The notes under the pieces: model-generated
Seen by the model: the letters and a program-made list of their open reading frames with translations, nothing else
Databases searched by the model: none
Told to the model about the DNA's origin: nothing
Shown here: one piece after another, positions 51,561 to 60,622 of the stretch
How the letters are laid out: each line of letters opens with the position of its first letter
Numbering within the stretch: position 1 is the stretch's first letter
Made by a program: the position numbers and the translations under genes
Assembly (NCBI RefSeq): GCF_900112345.1
Contig: NZ_FOLB01000012.1
Span: forward strand, 1 to 64,000
Direction: 5' to 3'
Source: Nocardioides terrae
GTDB taxonomy: Bacteria; Actinomycetota; Actinomycetes; Propionibacteriales; Nocardioidaceae
DNA length: 64,000 nt

Positions 51561-51917
51561 CTAGTGACCGAGCTGCTGCCGCACCCACGCCGGCGCGGGG
51601 TTGGTGCGATGCGCCTCGCCCACGAAGACGGTCGGCACCGTCTCGTTGCCGTCGTTGACCGAGCGCACCCGAGCGGACGCGGCCGGGTCTCGGCTCACGT
51701 TCACCCACACCGCTCGACGTCCGGACCGGCCGAGCGCCAGCCGCAACCGGATGCAGAAGGTGCATCCCGTTCGCCAGTAGATCAGTGGGACACCCCTTGC
51801 CTCGGCTTCGGCGCGGCCCGCCGCATCGCCCGGCGAGCGGGGGAACGGCACGGGCGTCGCGGTCAGCAGCAGCACGAGGACAGCCACGGCGAGCAGCACG
51901 ACCGAGAACGCAGTCAC
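51561..51917 (-). CDS. Membrane-anchored glutaredoxin-like protein
   Basis: A 118-residue protein with an N-terminal hydrophobic helix (about 3-20) and a thioredoxin-fold domain. The redox motif is YWRTGCTFCIRLRLAL (Cys-x-x-Cys) and the cis-Pro region is ETVPTVFVG. It resembles mycoredoxin/glutaredoxin-type proteins of actinobacteria, which reduce mycothiol mixed disulfides. The GTG start has CATACT six bases upstream on the minus strand, a leaderless promoter. A longer reading frame upstream would cross the tRNA-Arg gene and is rejected. Confidence 0.82.
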   Translation of the reverse strand: MTAFSVVLLAVAVLVLLLTATPVPFPRSPGDAAGRAEAEARGVPLIYWRTGCTFCIRLRLALGRSGRRAVWVNVSRDPAASARVRSVNDGNETVPTVFVGEAHRTNPAPAWVRQQLGH

Positions 51918-52002
51918 GGCACCAGTATGAGAGACGGCGAGGGAGGTCCGATCGGCCGCGGGAGCGAGTGGGCCATACTTTCCCGGGACGCAATCGTCTC
52001 CG

Positions 52003-52075
52003 GCCCCCGTGGCGCAACGGATAGCGCAACGGCCTTCTAATCCGTGGGTTGCAGGTTCGAGTCCTGCCGGGGGCG
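52003..52075 (+). tRNA. tRNA-Arg (anticodon TCT)
   Basis: A 73-base cloverleaf. The acceptor stem GCCCCCG pairs with CGGGGGC, and the T-loop is GGTTCGAGTCC. The anticodon loop CTTCTAA carries TCT at 52036-52038, reading AGA codons, which are rare in this genome. The CCA end is not encoded. It stands alone between the glutaredoxin and TetR genes. Confidence 0.95.
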
Positions 52076-52171
52076 CCGCGTGATGCCTCGGGGCATCGGC
52101 GGTGAGACGCGACCTTCGCCCGACTTGCCGCTTTCCGCCCCTGGCGACCGCGTGGTCCGGATAATCGGCCC

Positions 52172-52738
52172 ATGGCCGGACCACGCACCCGAGGGCGCCC
52201 CGTCGAGATCGACTCAGCCCGGCTCTCCCGGATCGCCGTCGAGCTCTTCGCCGAGCGAGGGTACGACGAGGTCAGCGCGGCCGAGGTGGCGGCGACCGCG
52301 GGCGTGAGCCGGCGCAGCCTCTTCCGCTACTTCCCCAGCAAGGCCGACCTGGTCTGGCACGGGTTCCGCGAGGGGCTCGAGATGCTCTCCGTGGCGCTCC
52401 TCGACAGCGGGGACCTCCCGCCGGCCGACGCGGTCGCCGCCGCGATGATCGCGATGGTCGAGCGCACGCCGGCGCTCGAGCTCACCCGCACCCGGCTGCG
52501 GATCCTCGCCGAGCATCGCGAGCTGATGTCGATCGGGCTCGGGCGGCTCGACGAGCAGGTCGCGATCTGCGCCGCCTACCTGCGCAACCGCGGCGTCGAC
52601 GACCTCACCAGCCAGGCGCAGGCAGCCGCGATCACGGCCGCCGCCTTCACCGGCTACCTGTACTGGGCGACGTCGACGACCGACCCGGCACCGCTCGGGT
52701 CCGTACGCCGGGCGCTCGAGGCGGTCGGCGAGCTGTAG
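52172..52738 (+). CDS. TetR-family transcriptional regulator
   Basis: A 188-residue repressor-type protein. The N-terminal HTH reads RIAVELFAERGYDEVSAAEV followed by ATAGVSRRSLFRYFPSKADL. The ligand domain is helical with no recognisable ligand motif. The FRYFPSKADLVW pattern is shared with MftR-like regulators, but no mycofactocin genes are nearby. Its stop abuts the convergent apbE stop, with no intergenic space. It may regulate the flavin operon or an unlinked target. Confidence 0.9.
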   Translation: MAGPRTRGRPVEIDSARLSRIAVELFAERGYDEVSAAEVAATAGVSRRSLFRYFPSKADLVWHGFREGLEMLSVALLDSGDLPPADAVAAAMIAMVERTPALELTRTRLRILAEHRELMSIGLGRLDEQVAICAAYLRNRGVDDLTSQAQAAAITAAAFTGYLYWATSTTDPAPLGSVRRALEAVGEL

Positions 52739-53506
52739 TCACTCCCCGGCGACCTGCAGTCGGCCGTCCGCGTGGACGACGATGCCGGTCCGGCCGGGGC
52801 GACCCGCCAGCCACGACACCCCCGCCGCACCGAGCGCGAAGGCAGCGGTGGCGTCGATGTCGGCCGTGGTCAGGTCAGCGGCGACGACCGTCACCGAGGC
52901 GACCTCACGGGGCACCTCACCGCTGCGGGCGTCGACGACGTGGCCGCCGCGGTGCGCCAGCCCCGACGTGGCGACGGCACCGTCGCGGACCGGCACCACC
53001 GCGACCGTCCGGGTCGGGTCGTGCGGGTCCTCGATGCCGACGCGCCAGGGCGCCCGGGCCGGGTCGGCGACGTGGCAGACCATGTCGCCGCCCGCCGACA
53101 GGCAGAAGTCGGTGTCGGCCAGGTGCCGCAGCGGGCGGGCCGCCCGCTCGACCGCCCAGCCCTTCACCACACCGCTGGGGTCGAGCCGCCCGGCCCGGCG
53201 TACGTCGAAGGCGCCACCGCTCTCCCGCCGCGCCCCCTCTCCCAGCGCGAGGACCTCGGCCACCTCGTGCGGGCAGTCGAGCAGGTCGAGCTCGCCGCGG
53301 TCGAGGCGGGAGACGAAGGAGTCGCGGCGATAGGTGCTGAACACGCGGTCGACGTCGCGCAGCGTGGCCATCGCCTCCGCCCACGCGGACTCCGACTCGA
53401 GGTCCCCGGCGTGCCGGCCGCGAAGGGCCAGGCTGACCGGCATCCCCATCACGTGCGCGACCCGGCGTACGACGCGGGTGGCGGTCAGCGTGCCCACGGC
53501 GCTCAC
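52739..53506 (-). CDS. apbE: FAD:protein FMN transferase (ApbE)
   Basis: A 255-residue flavin transferase that attaches FMN through a phosphoester to Thr in target proteins. Signature parts are MGMPVSLAL at the start, VFSTYRRDSFVSRL, LDPSGVVKGWAVERA, CLSAGGDMVCHV and the Mg-binding ADIDATAAFALG. No signal peptide is evident, so it could act inside or be poorly exported. The GTG start overlaps the stop of the FMN-binding protein gene (GTGA), and that protein is its probable substrate. Confidence 0.92.
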   Translation of the reverse strand: MSAVGTLTATRVVRRVAHVMGMPVSLALRGRHAGDLESESAWAEAMATLRDVDRVFSTYRRDSFVSRLDRGELDLLDCPHEVAEVLALGEGARRESGGAFDVRRAGRLDPSGVVKGWAVERAARPLRHLADTDFCLSAGGDMVCHVADPARAPWRVGIEDPHDPTRTVAVVPVRDGAVATSGLAHRGGHVVDARSGEVPREVASVTVVAADLTTADIDATAAFALGAAGVSWLAGRPGRTGIVVHADGRLQVAGE

Positions 53507-53952
53507 ACCCCCGCCTGGTCGAGAGCGCTCTGCAGCGACCGGATGTAGCCGTCGCTGGTGACGGTCGCGCCGCTGACCATGTCGATGTCGGCGCTCTGCG
53601 CGGACAGCGTCTCCTTGATGAGGATGGGCAGCGCGTAGGAGTTGATCTCCTCGTCCCGGGGGTTGCTGGAGGGGTACTCGACGACCTGCACGTCGGTCAC
53701 CTTGCCGTCCGCCACCGACACCGCGACCTGGACCGGGCCCCACTGGGTGTCCGCGGCGTCGCCGCTGACGGTGTCCGAGGTGCTGGTCGAGCCGCTGCTC
53801 GACGCGCTGTCGGATCCGTCCGTGGCCGGCGCCGCGGCCGAGGGGATCACCGCGGAGCCGGTGCCGACGCCGTCGCCGGTGGACGTCTTGTAGCCGAAGA
53901 GCAGCACGACGACCGTCACCGTCGACAGCAGCCAGGTCATGTTCCGTTTCAC
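53503..53952 (-). CDS. Membrane-anchored FMN-binding-domain protein
   Basis: A 149-residue protein: one N-terminal membrane helix (about 5-21), a long Ser/Thr/Ala-rich linker to about residue 72, then an FMN_bind domain. The flavinylation motif is DMVSGATVTSDGYIRSL, in which the Thr of SGAT is the expected FMN attachment site. VQVAVSVADGKVTDVQVVEY is the family start. Between the ferric-reductase-like and apbE genes it likely acts as an extracytoplasmic flavin electron carrier. Confidence 0.9.
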   Translation of the reverse strand: MKRNMTWLLSTVTVVVLLFGYKTSTGDGVGTGSAVIPSAAAPATDGSDSASSSGSTSTSDTVSGDAADTQWGPVQVAVSVADGKVTDVQVVEYPSSNPRDEEINSYALPILIKETLSAQSADIDMVSGATVTSDGYIRSLQSALDQAGV

Positions 53953-53956
53953 AGGG

Positions 53957-55351
53957 TCACCATCCGAAGGTCTCGACGTGCAGGTGGTCGGTGGGCACTC
54001 CGGCGGCGGTCGCCGCGCGGGTGACGCTGTCGGTCCAGCCGGGTGGGCCGCAGACGAAGACGTCCCGATCGGGCAGGTCGGGGACGAGCCCGAGCAGGGT
54101 GCGGGCGTCGTCGATCGGCGGGCTGCCGACCGGCAGCCACGACGACTCGCTGCGCCGGGAGCCCGGCAGTCCGACGATGCGCAGTCCACGCGTGCCGGCC
54201 AGAGCCTCCATCTCGCCGCGGAACAGCGGCTCGTCGCGGTAGCGGTGCAGCAACACCGCCTCGCCCGGACCGTACGCCAGACCCTCGGCGAGCGCTCGCA
54301 GCGGTACCACGCCCACGCCGGCGCCGACGAGCGCGACCTTGCGCCGCGTCCTGGCCCGCTCCGACAGGCGCCCGAACGGGCCCTCGACCAGCACCCGCGT
54401 CCCCGGACGCAGTGCGGCGAGCGCGGCGCTGCCGTCGCCGACGACCTCGACGGTGATCCGCAGCCGACGGCCGTCCGGGGCTGCGGACAGCGAGTAGGGG
54501 TTGGCGCGCGTCCAGCCGCGGCGGCCGAGGAAGCGCCACATCAGGAACTGCCCCGCCTCCGCGCGCAGCAGGTCGAGCCGCCGGCCGCTCACCCACACGC
54601 TCAGCACGCCCGGCGCCTCGGGCACGACGGCGTCGACCCGGAGCCCGTGCCGCAGGTTGCGGATGACGGGCACGCCGATCCGCCAGACCAGGACCGAGCC
54701 GGCCGCGGCCGCCCACGCCGTCCACCAGAACACCGTCGCCGCCGGGCGGCTCAGGAACTGCGCGCCGGTCCAGAGCTGGTGCGGCAGCGCGAGCCCGACG
54801 CCGAGGTAGGCGTAGAGGTGCATCAGGTGCCAGGACTCGTAGCGCAGCCGCCGTCGGGCCGCCTTGACGCTGGTCACCACGACCAGCACCAGGCAGGCCG
54901 TGCCCGCGACGGCGAGCAGCATGCCCGGATAGTCGACGGTCAGGTCCCAGAACGTCCCCGGCACCGCGACGAGTCGGCCGGCGGCGTACCCCCACGTGAC
55001 CAGGACGACGTGGATCACCATCAGGTCGGACGAGACGAGGCCGACGAGCCGGTGCGTCCGCGCCAGCCGGTCCTGCCCGAAGGCGCCCTCGATGACCGGG
55101 ACGCGCGCCATGAGCACGACCTGGGCGAGCAGGAGCACCGCCGACCACAGGCCGGAGACGCGGCCGGCCGAGGTGAGGCCGTCGGCCCAGCCGCCGAGGT
55201 CCTGGATGCCGCCGTCGGCCACCCACCAGTAGGTCACCAGCAGCAGGGCCAGCCAGAGCACGGCACCGGCGAGGAGGCGTACGACGGCGTCGCGCTGCGC
55301 GCGGAGACGCGTCGTCGAGCCGAGGGCGACAGGGGCGGCGGTCGTCGTCAT
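53957..55351 (-). CDS. Ferric-reductase-like transmembrane flavocytochrome with FAD/NAD domain
   Basis: A 464-residue membrane oxidoreductase. About six helices occupy residues 20-245, with paired His likely binding haem (ARTHRLVGL, VIHVVLV, ESWHLMHLYAYLG, ALPHQLW). The FAD motif follows as RANPYSLSAAPDG near 305, then an NAD(P)-binding ferredoxin-reductase domain with LVGAGVGVVPLRAL and VFVCGPPGWTDSV. It moves electrons from cytoplasmic NAD(P)H across the membrane, probably to the flavinylated partner. The operon order is reductase, FMN-binding protein, apbE. Confidence 0.9.
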   Translation of the reverse strand: MTTTAAPVALGSTTRLRAQRDAVVRLLAGAVLWLALLLVTYWWVADGGIQDLGGWADGLTSAGRVSGLWSAVLLLAQVVLMARVPVIEGAFGQDRLARTHRLVGLVSSDLMVIHVVLVTWGYAAGRLVAVPGTFWDLTVDYPGMLLAVAGTACLVLVVVTSVKAARRRLRYESWHLMHLYAYLGVGLALPHQLWTGAQFLSRPAATVFWWTAWAAAAGSVLVWRIGVPVIRNLRHGLRVDAVVPEAPGVLSVWVSGRRLDLLRAEAGQFLMWRFLGRRGWTRANPYSLSAAPDGRRLRITVEVVGDGSAALAALRPGTRVLVEGPFGRLSERARTRRKVALVGAGVGVVPLRALAEGLAYGPGEAVLLHRYRDEPLFRGEMEALAGTRGLRIVGLPGSRRSESSWLPVGSPPIDDARTLLGLVPDLPDRDVFVCGPPGWTDSVTRAATAAGVPTDHLHVETFGW

Positions 55352-55493
55352 GCGGCCAACGATGCGGCCCCTGCTTGAGAGGACCGGCGCGGTTCGCTGT
55401 GGCGGACCTGTGAAGTCAGCCGAGCCGTGCGAGCACCCCGGCCGGCAGTCTCGACTGAGCATGACGAGTGCCGCGCGCGGAGACAGGAGGCTT

Positions 55494-55943
55494 ATGAGAA
55501 GAGCGTTGGCAGTGGTGCTGACGCTCCTCGCCGTCGCCACGTCGGCCGGTTGTGCGCCGGGCACGCCCGACGACGACTCCTGGCGCGACGACGCGGTCCG
55601 TGTCACGGGCGACGTGGGCAGCGCGGTGTCCACGGTCGAGCTCGCGCTCCGTCATCGTGACCGGCTCTTCCGGACCTACCTCCAGACCGTCGCCGTCGAC
55701 GCCGAGGAGGCCGCCGGCACGGCCGCCACCCGGCTCGAGGGCGTCCAGCCCCCGGATCCCGAGCTCGACCGCAACAGCGACGTGACCAGCGCGATCGACG
55801 ACGCGACGTCGCTGTTGACCGACGTCCGCATCGCGGTCGTACGCCGGGCTCCGCTGCAGCACTTCATCAACGAGCTCTCCTCGGCCGCCGACCGGCTCGA
55901 CCACCTCGAGCAGTCGCTGCACCAGCCGCCGGGGACGCCATGA
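55494..55943 (+). CDS. Predicted lipoprotein of unknown function
   Basis: A 149-residue exported protein starting at an ATG preceded by AGGAGG. The signal peptide has the lipobox TSAGC with Cys at about residue 21. The mature part is mostly helical and rich in charged residues (LALRHRDRLFRTYLQ, DVTSAIDDATSLLTDVR, LDHLEQSLHQ), like a small helical bundle. No family is recognised. Its stop overlaps the start of the Nramp-type gene (ATGA), so it belongs to that operon and may assist metal handling. Confidence 0.75.
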   Translation: MRRALAVVLTLLAVATSAGCAPGTPDDDSWRDDAVRVTGDVGSAVSTVELALRHRDRLFRTYLQTVAVDAEEAAGTAATRLEGVQPPDPELDRNSDVTSAIDDATSLLTDVRIAVVRRAPLQHFINELSSAADRLDHLEQSLHQPPGTP

Positions 55944-57169
55944 AGAAGTACCTCAGCGTCGCCCTCGGGATCCTGACCGCGATCGGCGGCTTCGTCGACA
56001 TCGGCGACCTGGTGACGAACGCGCAGGTCGGCGCGCGGTTCGGCATGTCGCTCGCGTGGATCACGATCGGCGGTGTCGTCGGAATCTGCGTCTTCGCCGA
56101 GATGTCGGGCCGGGTGGCCGCGATCAGCGGTCGCCCGACCTTCGACCTCATCAGGGAACGACTCGGCCCCCGACTCGGACTGCTCAACCTGACCGGCAGC
56201 ATGGCGGTGACGATGCTGACCTTCGTCGCCGAGATCGGCGGCGTCGCCCTCTCCCTGCAGTTGATCACCTCGGTCAACGAGGTTCTCATCGTCCCCGCTG
56301 TCGGGTTCGTCGTCTGGCTGATCCTGTGGCGGGCGCGCTTCTCGGTGATGGAGAACGTGCTGGGCCTGCTCGGCCTCGCGCTGATCGTCTTCGCCGTCGC
56401 ACTGGTCGCCCTCGGCCCGGACTGGCGAGGGCTGGCGCACCAGTGGACGACGTTCGACAAGCCGGGCGACGAGGCCTGGTAGACGTGGTCGTACTACGCC
56501 GTCGCGCTCTTCGGCGCCGCGATGACGCCCTACGAGGTCTTCTTCTTCTCGTCCGGTGGGGTGGAGGAGAAGTGGACCGAGAAGAGCCTCGGGACCATGC
56601 GCGCAAACGTGCTCATCGGCTTCCCGCTCGGCGGGATCCTCTCGCTTGCGATCGCGGCCGGGTCCGCGGTCGTCCTGGCGCCGCAGAACATCGCCGTCGA
56701 CACGCTCGGCCAGGTCGGTCTGCCGGCGGCGGTCGGGCTGGGCAAGGTCGGCCTCGGCCTCGCGCTGCTCGGCTTCATCGCCGCCACCCTCGGCGCCGCA
56801 TGCGAGACCGGCCTGTCGGTCGGCTACTCGCTGGCGCAGTACTTCGGCTGGCAGTGGGGCAAGTACGTCCGCCCGGACGTCGCTGCCCGCTTCCACCTGG
56901 TGCTGCTCGGCTCGACGCTGCTGGCCGTGGCGATCCTGCTCACGACCGTCGACCCCGTGCTGGTCACGGAGGTCTCGGTGGTCTTCTCGGCGGTCGCCCT
57001 GCCGCTGACCTACTTCCCGATCCTGGTCGTCGCCAACGACCGCGACTACATGGGCCGCCACGCCAACGGCAGGCTGGCCAACGGGCTGGGGGTCGTCTTC
57101 CTCGTCATCATCTGCGTCGCGGGCGTCGCTGCGCTGCCCCTGATGATCTGGACCCGGATGGGAGCGTAG
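55940..57169 (+). pseudogene. Nramp-related divalent metal transporter interrupted by an in-frame TAG
   Basis: The reading frame encodes an 11-TM Nramp-like transporter of about 409 residues. An amber stop at 56480-56482 (after GDEAW) splits it into 180 residues and the remainder. The frame continues unchanged (TWSYYAVALFGAAMTPYEVF) to the natural stop. The TM1 site reads GFVDIGDLV rather than DPGN and the TM6 site AAMTPYEV rather than MPH, so this is an Nramp-related branch, possibly for Mg or another ion. The simplest cause is a point mutation such as TAC or TGG to TAG; readthrough or a sequencing error are alternatives. A restart at ATG 56522 would give a C-terminal fragment. Confidence 0.82.
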
Positions 57170-57171
57170 AC

Positions 57172-57819
57172 ATGAACCGGCTCGAGGGACCCTATGACGC
57201 AGCGCTGCACCTGCTCGACCGGCAGATCGTCGACTCCGAGGGGCTGCTGGTGGCCAAGGTCGACGACGTCGCGCTGACCCCGGACCTCGAGGTGGCCGGC
57301 CTCCTCGTCGGCACCGCCGCCCTCCTCCCCCGGCTCGGCGGCCGCCTCGGCCCGAGGCTGCTCGACCTGTGGGAGAGGCTGGCACCCGCCGAGGCCGACC
57401 GCGGGACGCCCCGGTTCATCCCGATCCGCGCGGTCGTCGACGTGGGCAGCGCGGTCACCCTCGGCCGGGCCAGGCTGCGCCTGCTCGACGTCCACGAACC
57501 GCCCGGACACCGGCTCGGGCAACTGCTCGACCTGCCCGTCGTGGCGGCCTCCGGCCGCAGCCTCGGCCGGGTGATCGACGTACGCCTGACCGAGCACGGC
57601 GAGGTCCACGGCCTCGTCGTGGGGCGCGGCGGACCGGGCTCCCTGCTGGGCTACGACCGCAACCGCGAACAGGGGCCACGACTCGTCGCCGCCGCGGTGA
57701 GCTGGCTCCACCGCCACAGCGGGTACGCCGCCCGGGCCGACGTGGCCGAGATCGAGTGGGGCCACCGCGTCCGCCTGCGGACCGATCGGCTGGACCCGCT
57801 CCGCGACGTCTACCAATGA
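57172..57819 (+). CDS. Double PRC-barrel-like protein
   Basis: A 215-residue soluble protein containing two PRC-barrel-type beta units, at about 15-70 (DRQIVDSEGLLVAKVDDVAL) and 120-180 (LPVVAASGRSLGRVIDVRLT). An extended helical and basic region follows. GGAG lies seven bases before the ATG. It begins 2 bp after the Nramp-type frame ends and is therefore in the same operon. PRC-barrel proteins are often paired with metal transporters as regulatory or accessory subunits; a similar role is inferred here. Confidence 0.78.
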   Translation: MNRLEGPYDAALHLLDRQIVDSEGLLVAKVDDVALTPDLEVAGLLVGTAALLPRLGGRLGPRLLDLWERLAPAEADRGTPRFIPIRAVVDVGSAVTLGRARLRLLDVHEPPGHRLGQLLDLPVVAASGRSLGRVIDVRLTEHGEVHGLVVGRGGPGSLLGYDRNREQGPRLVAAAVSWLHRHSGYAARADVAEIEWGHRVRLRTDRLDPLRDVYQ

Positions 57820-57852
57820 CGCGTCGACGGGACATCGCCGGGGTCACCAACG

Positions 57853-57858
57853 TAAAGT
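57853..57858 (+). promoter_or_regulatory. Predicted -10 box of the DUF1906 gene (leaderless)
   Basis: TAAAGT is followed by seven bases and the GTG at 57866. No ribosome-binding site is visible. Confidence 0.55.
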
Positions 57859-57865
57859 CCCGCGG

Positions 57866-59329
57866 GTGCCCCGTCTCGGATCAGTCCTCGCCGCCACCGT
57901 CACCGCCGCCGCTCTCGCCACGTCGATCCTCGCTGCCGCGCCGGCCGACGCGTCGCCCCTCGCGATCAACGGCCCCGCCGACACGCCGCCCGCGCCGGCG
58001 TCCCGGGCGTCGGTCCCGGCCCCGGCGGCCGGCCACCAGCTGATGTTCGACACCTGTGACACGCCGTCGATCGGTGCGATCCGCGCGTGGCAGCAGTCCT
58101 CCCCGTTCCGGGCCATCGCGGCCTACATCCCGGCCCGTAGCGACTACGACATGTGGTATTGCCGGAACCACGCCTCGGTGGACAACCTGAACCCCAGCTG
58201 GGTGAACCAGGTCCTCGCCGGCGGCTGGAACATCATGCCGATCCAGGTCGGCCTGCAGGCGCCCTGCAGCTCGTTCAGCAAGCGGATGAGCGGTTCGGCA
58301 TCGACCGCCCGCGCCCAGGGCGCCGCCGCGGCGAGCGACGCCGCGACTCGGGTCCGCGCGCTCGGCATCCCGGCCAGCTCGCCCGTCGTCGCCGACATCG
58401 AGGCCTACCCCCAGGGCGGCTCGTGCTCGAAGGCGGTCCGGGCGTACGTCGGCGGCTGGACCACCCGCCTGCACCAGGTCGGGCTGCGCTCCGCCGTCTA
58501 CGGCTCGAAGGCGTCGACCATCACCGACATGGTGCACTCGTCCGACGTCAGGCCCGACGTGATCTGGGTGGCCGACTACAACGGTCAGGCCACCACGGCC
58601 TTCGACGCCACGGTGGTGCCGGCGAGCATGTGGGCCGGAAGCCGGGTCAGCCAGTTCACCGGCGGGACCACGCTCTCCTACGGCGGCGTCACGATGAACG
58701 TCGACCAGGACGCGGTGCAGTCCTCGGTGTGGGACCACACCGGCCCGCGGCTGGCCGCCAAGCAGCCGCCCCGCGCGACGAGGTCCAAGCGGGTCCGCAT
58801 CGGCTGGCACGCCGTCGACCCGTCGGGCGTGCGGAGCTATCACGTGCGCTTCCGCCACAACCGCGGCCACTGGAAGTCGTCGAAGAAGCTGCGCAGCACG
58901 CGGCGCAACAACCAGGTGTTCTCCTTCAAGCCCGGTGACCGCTGGTGCGTCCAGTCCCGCGCCACCGACCGGGTCGGCAACACCTCCGCCTGGTCGCCGG
59001 CCCGCTGCACCACCCGCTTCACCGACGACCGCTCGCTGCGCGCCGGGAAGGGCTGGAAGCGGGTCCACGGCAGCTACCTCGGAACCGGCACGAAGACCGT
59101 GCGCAAGGGCGTGGTCCTGCGCGGCAGGCGCGTGTCCGGCCGCCACGTCGGCGTCATCCTGCACGGCCGGAGCACCGTCGGCATCTACATCGGCGGCCAC
59201 CTCGTCGGCCAGGTGCGCGGCAACGGCACGAAGTGGATCACGCTGCCCGCCACCCACTCCGGCAGGATCGCCCTCCGCACGCTCACCCGCGGGAGGGTGG
59301 TCGTCGGCGGCTACGCCGTGACCGCCTAG
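57866..59329 (+). CDS. Secreted DUF1906 (glycoside-hydrolase-like, Rv2525c-type) protein
   Basis: A 487-residue exported protein. The signal peptide ends near residue 30 (APADASP). The DUF1906 domain covers about 55-275: FDTCDTPSIGAIRAWQ, IAAYIPARSDY, GWNIMPIQVG, VVADIEAYP and IWVADYNGQ, with the Asp/Glu of DIEAY as the likely catalytic-site remnant. A second, fibronectin-like module follows (SYHVRFRHNRGHW, RSRATDRVGNTSAWSPARC) and a basic beta-rich C-terminal module. Proteins like this act on or bind the cell wall; activity is unproven. Its stop is 3 bp from the convergent DsbA-like gene. Confidence 0.87.
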   Translation: MPRLGSVLAATVTAAALATSILAAAPADASPLAINGPADTPPAPASRASVPAPAAGHQLMFDTCDTPSIGAIRAWQQSSPFRAIAAYIPARSDYDMWYCRNHASVDNLNPSWVNQVLAGGWNIMPIQVGLQAPCSSFSKRMSGSASTARAQGAAAASDAATRVRALGIPASSPVVADIEAYPQGGSCSKAVRAYVGGWTTRLHQVGLRSAVYGSKASTITDMVHSSDVRPDVIWVADYNGQATTAFDATVVPASMWAGSRVSQFTGGTTLSYGGVTMNVDQDAVQSSVWDHTGPRLAAKQPPRATRSKRVRIGWHAVDPSGVRSYHVRFRHNRGHWKSSKKLRSTRRNNQVFSFKPGDRWCVQSRATDRVGNTSAWSPARCTTRFTDDRSLRAGKGWKRVHGSYLGTGTKTVRKGVVLRGRRVSGRHVGVILHGRSTVGIYIGGHLVGQVRGNGTKWITLPATHSGRIALRTLTRGRVVVGGYAVTA

Positions 59330-59332
59330 GAC

Positions 59333-60070
59333 CTACGCGCCGACCGACTGCAGCAGCGAGGCAGCGATGTCGTCGACCGTGCGGCCGGTGACCTCGCTGC
59401 CGTCGAGCAGGACGGTCGGGGTGCTGCGGACCCCCGCGTCCGCGGCCGCCTGGGTCGACGCGTCGGCCCACGTCGTGGCGTCACCGTTGTCGATCGCGTC
59501 CTGCACCTTGGTCCGGTCGGCACCGGCCTTCACGGCGACGTCGACCAGGTCGTCCTGGCTGGGCCAGTCGTCGGGCGCGCTCTCGTCGGGCTGCTGGGCG
59601 TAGAGCACGTCGTGCAGCTTCTTGGCGACGTCGTCGCCGGCAATCCGCTGGGTGGCGGCGAAGACCTCCAGCGACTGCTGGGAGTAGTCGGTGTCGAGCA
59701 GGTTGAACGGCCGATAGGTGACCTGGACCTTCCCGCTCGCCGCCGCGGCGGCGAGCCGGTCGCTGGTCCGCTTCTCCAGCTCACCGCAGAACGGGCAGAG
59801 GAAGTCCTCCCAGATGACGACCTTGTGGGGAGCGTCCGCCGACCCGATCGTCACCGACGTGGTCCCGGCGGCCGGTGTCGAGCCCGCCTCCTTGCTCGGC
59901 CCGCCGCCGTTGCGCTGGCTGATCAGGAACCCGCCGACGACGATCACGGCCATGGCGACGACCACGCCGATGATGCTCAGCATCGTCCGGCGGCGCTCCT
60001 GGCGGCGCTGCTCGGCGAGCGCTGCTGCCGCCCGCTCGGCGCGGGCCTCGGCGCTGGACCTCTTCGACAT
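59333..60070 (-). CDS. DsbA-like membrane-anchored thioredoxin-fold oxidoreductase
   Basis: A 245-residue exported thiol oxidoreductase. A charged N-terminal region is followed by a membrane anchor (about 30-51). The DsbA domain starts with SADAPHKVVIWEDFLCPFC; CPFC is the redox motif. The cis-Pro loop is VRSTPTVLLDG. It probably forms or isomerises disulfides in exported proteins. Its start overlaps the MauE-like gene stop by one base (TGATG), forming a two-gene redox operon. Confidence 0.9.
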   Translation of the reverse strand: MSKRSSAEARAERAAAALAEQRRQERRRTMLSIIGVVVAMAVIVVGGFLISQRNGGGPSKEAGSTPAAGTTSVTIGSADAPHKVVIWEDFLCPFCGELEKRTSDRLAAAAASGKVQVTYRPFNLLDTDYSQQSLEVFAATQRIAGDDVAKKLHDVLYAQQPDESAPDDWPSQDDLVDVAVKAGADRTKVQDAIDNGDATTWADASTQAAADAGVRSTPTVLLDGSEVTGRTVDDIAASLLQSVGA

Positions 60071-60564
60071 CAGGACTCCTCGCTCAACGATGCATCGGTC
60101 GTACGACGGAACAGCAGCCGGTCCAGCCCGGGGCCGGTGTCGCGCACGACCACCAGGAACACCGACACCAGCAGGAGCCCGGCGTCGCGGGCGATCTCCC
60201 ACGGGTACTTCGACGCCGCGTCCGGGTCGAAGCCACCGCCGCCGAAGCAGCCGCAGTCGATCTGCAGGCCGCGCGCCCACGCCGAGGCGATCCCGATGAT
60301 GAAGGCGATGAACAACAGCCCGGAGATGACCGCCGCTCCGCGCGTCAGCAGGCCGAGGACCAGCGCGGCGCCGACCACGATCTCCAGCGTGGGGAGCAGG
60401 TGGCCGACCACGTCGGCGAGTCCCGTGGGGAGCAGCTGGTAGGCCCGGACGGCCAGCGCGGCGGCGTACGGGTCGGAGAGCTTCGCGGCGCCGGCCCAGA
60501 TCCAGACGCCACCGGTGAGCAGTCGACCGAGGACGGCGAGCACAGCCAGGGCGGATCGGGGCAC
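60070..60564 (-). CDS. MauE/DoxX-family membrane protein
   Basis: A 164-residue membrane protein with four hydrophobic helices. Typical features are the N-terminal LLTGGVWIWAGAAKLSDP, ALRAYQLLP-like AVRAYQLLPTGL, and LQIDCGCFGGGGF after helix 3, which carries two Cys. Family members are linked to disulfide or quinone chemistry and frequently lie beside DsbA-like genes, as here. It may recycle the DsbA-like partner, in the way DsbB or VKOR would; this is inferred. Confidence 0.87.
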   Translation of the reverse strand: MPRSALAVLAVLGRLLTGGVWIWAGAAKLSDPYAAALAVRAYQLLPTGLADVVGHLLPTLEIVVGAALVLGLLTRGAAVISGLLFIAFIIGIASAWARGLQIDCGCFGGGGFDPDAASKYPWEIARDAGLLLVSVFLVVVRDTGPGLDRLLFRRTTDASLSEES

Positions 60565-60622
60565 GTCTCCACGGTAGGCGGCCCTTCTGAGCGCGCGCTG
60601 AGAAGCGCTGGTGGCGATCCTC

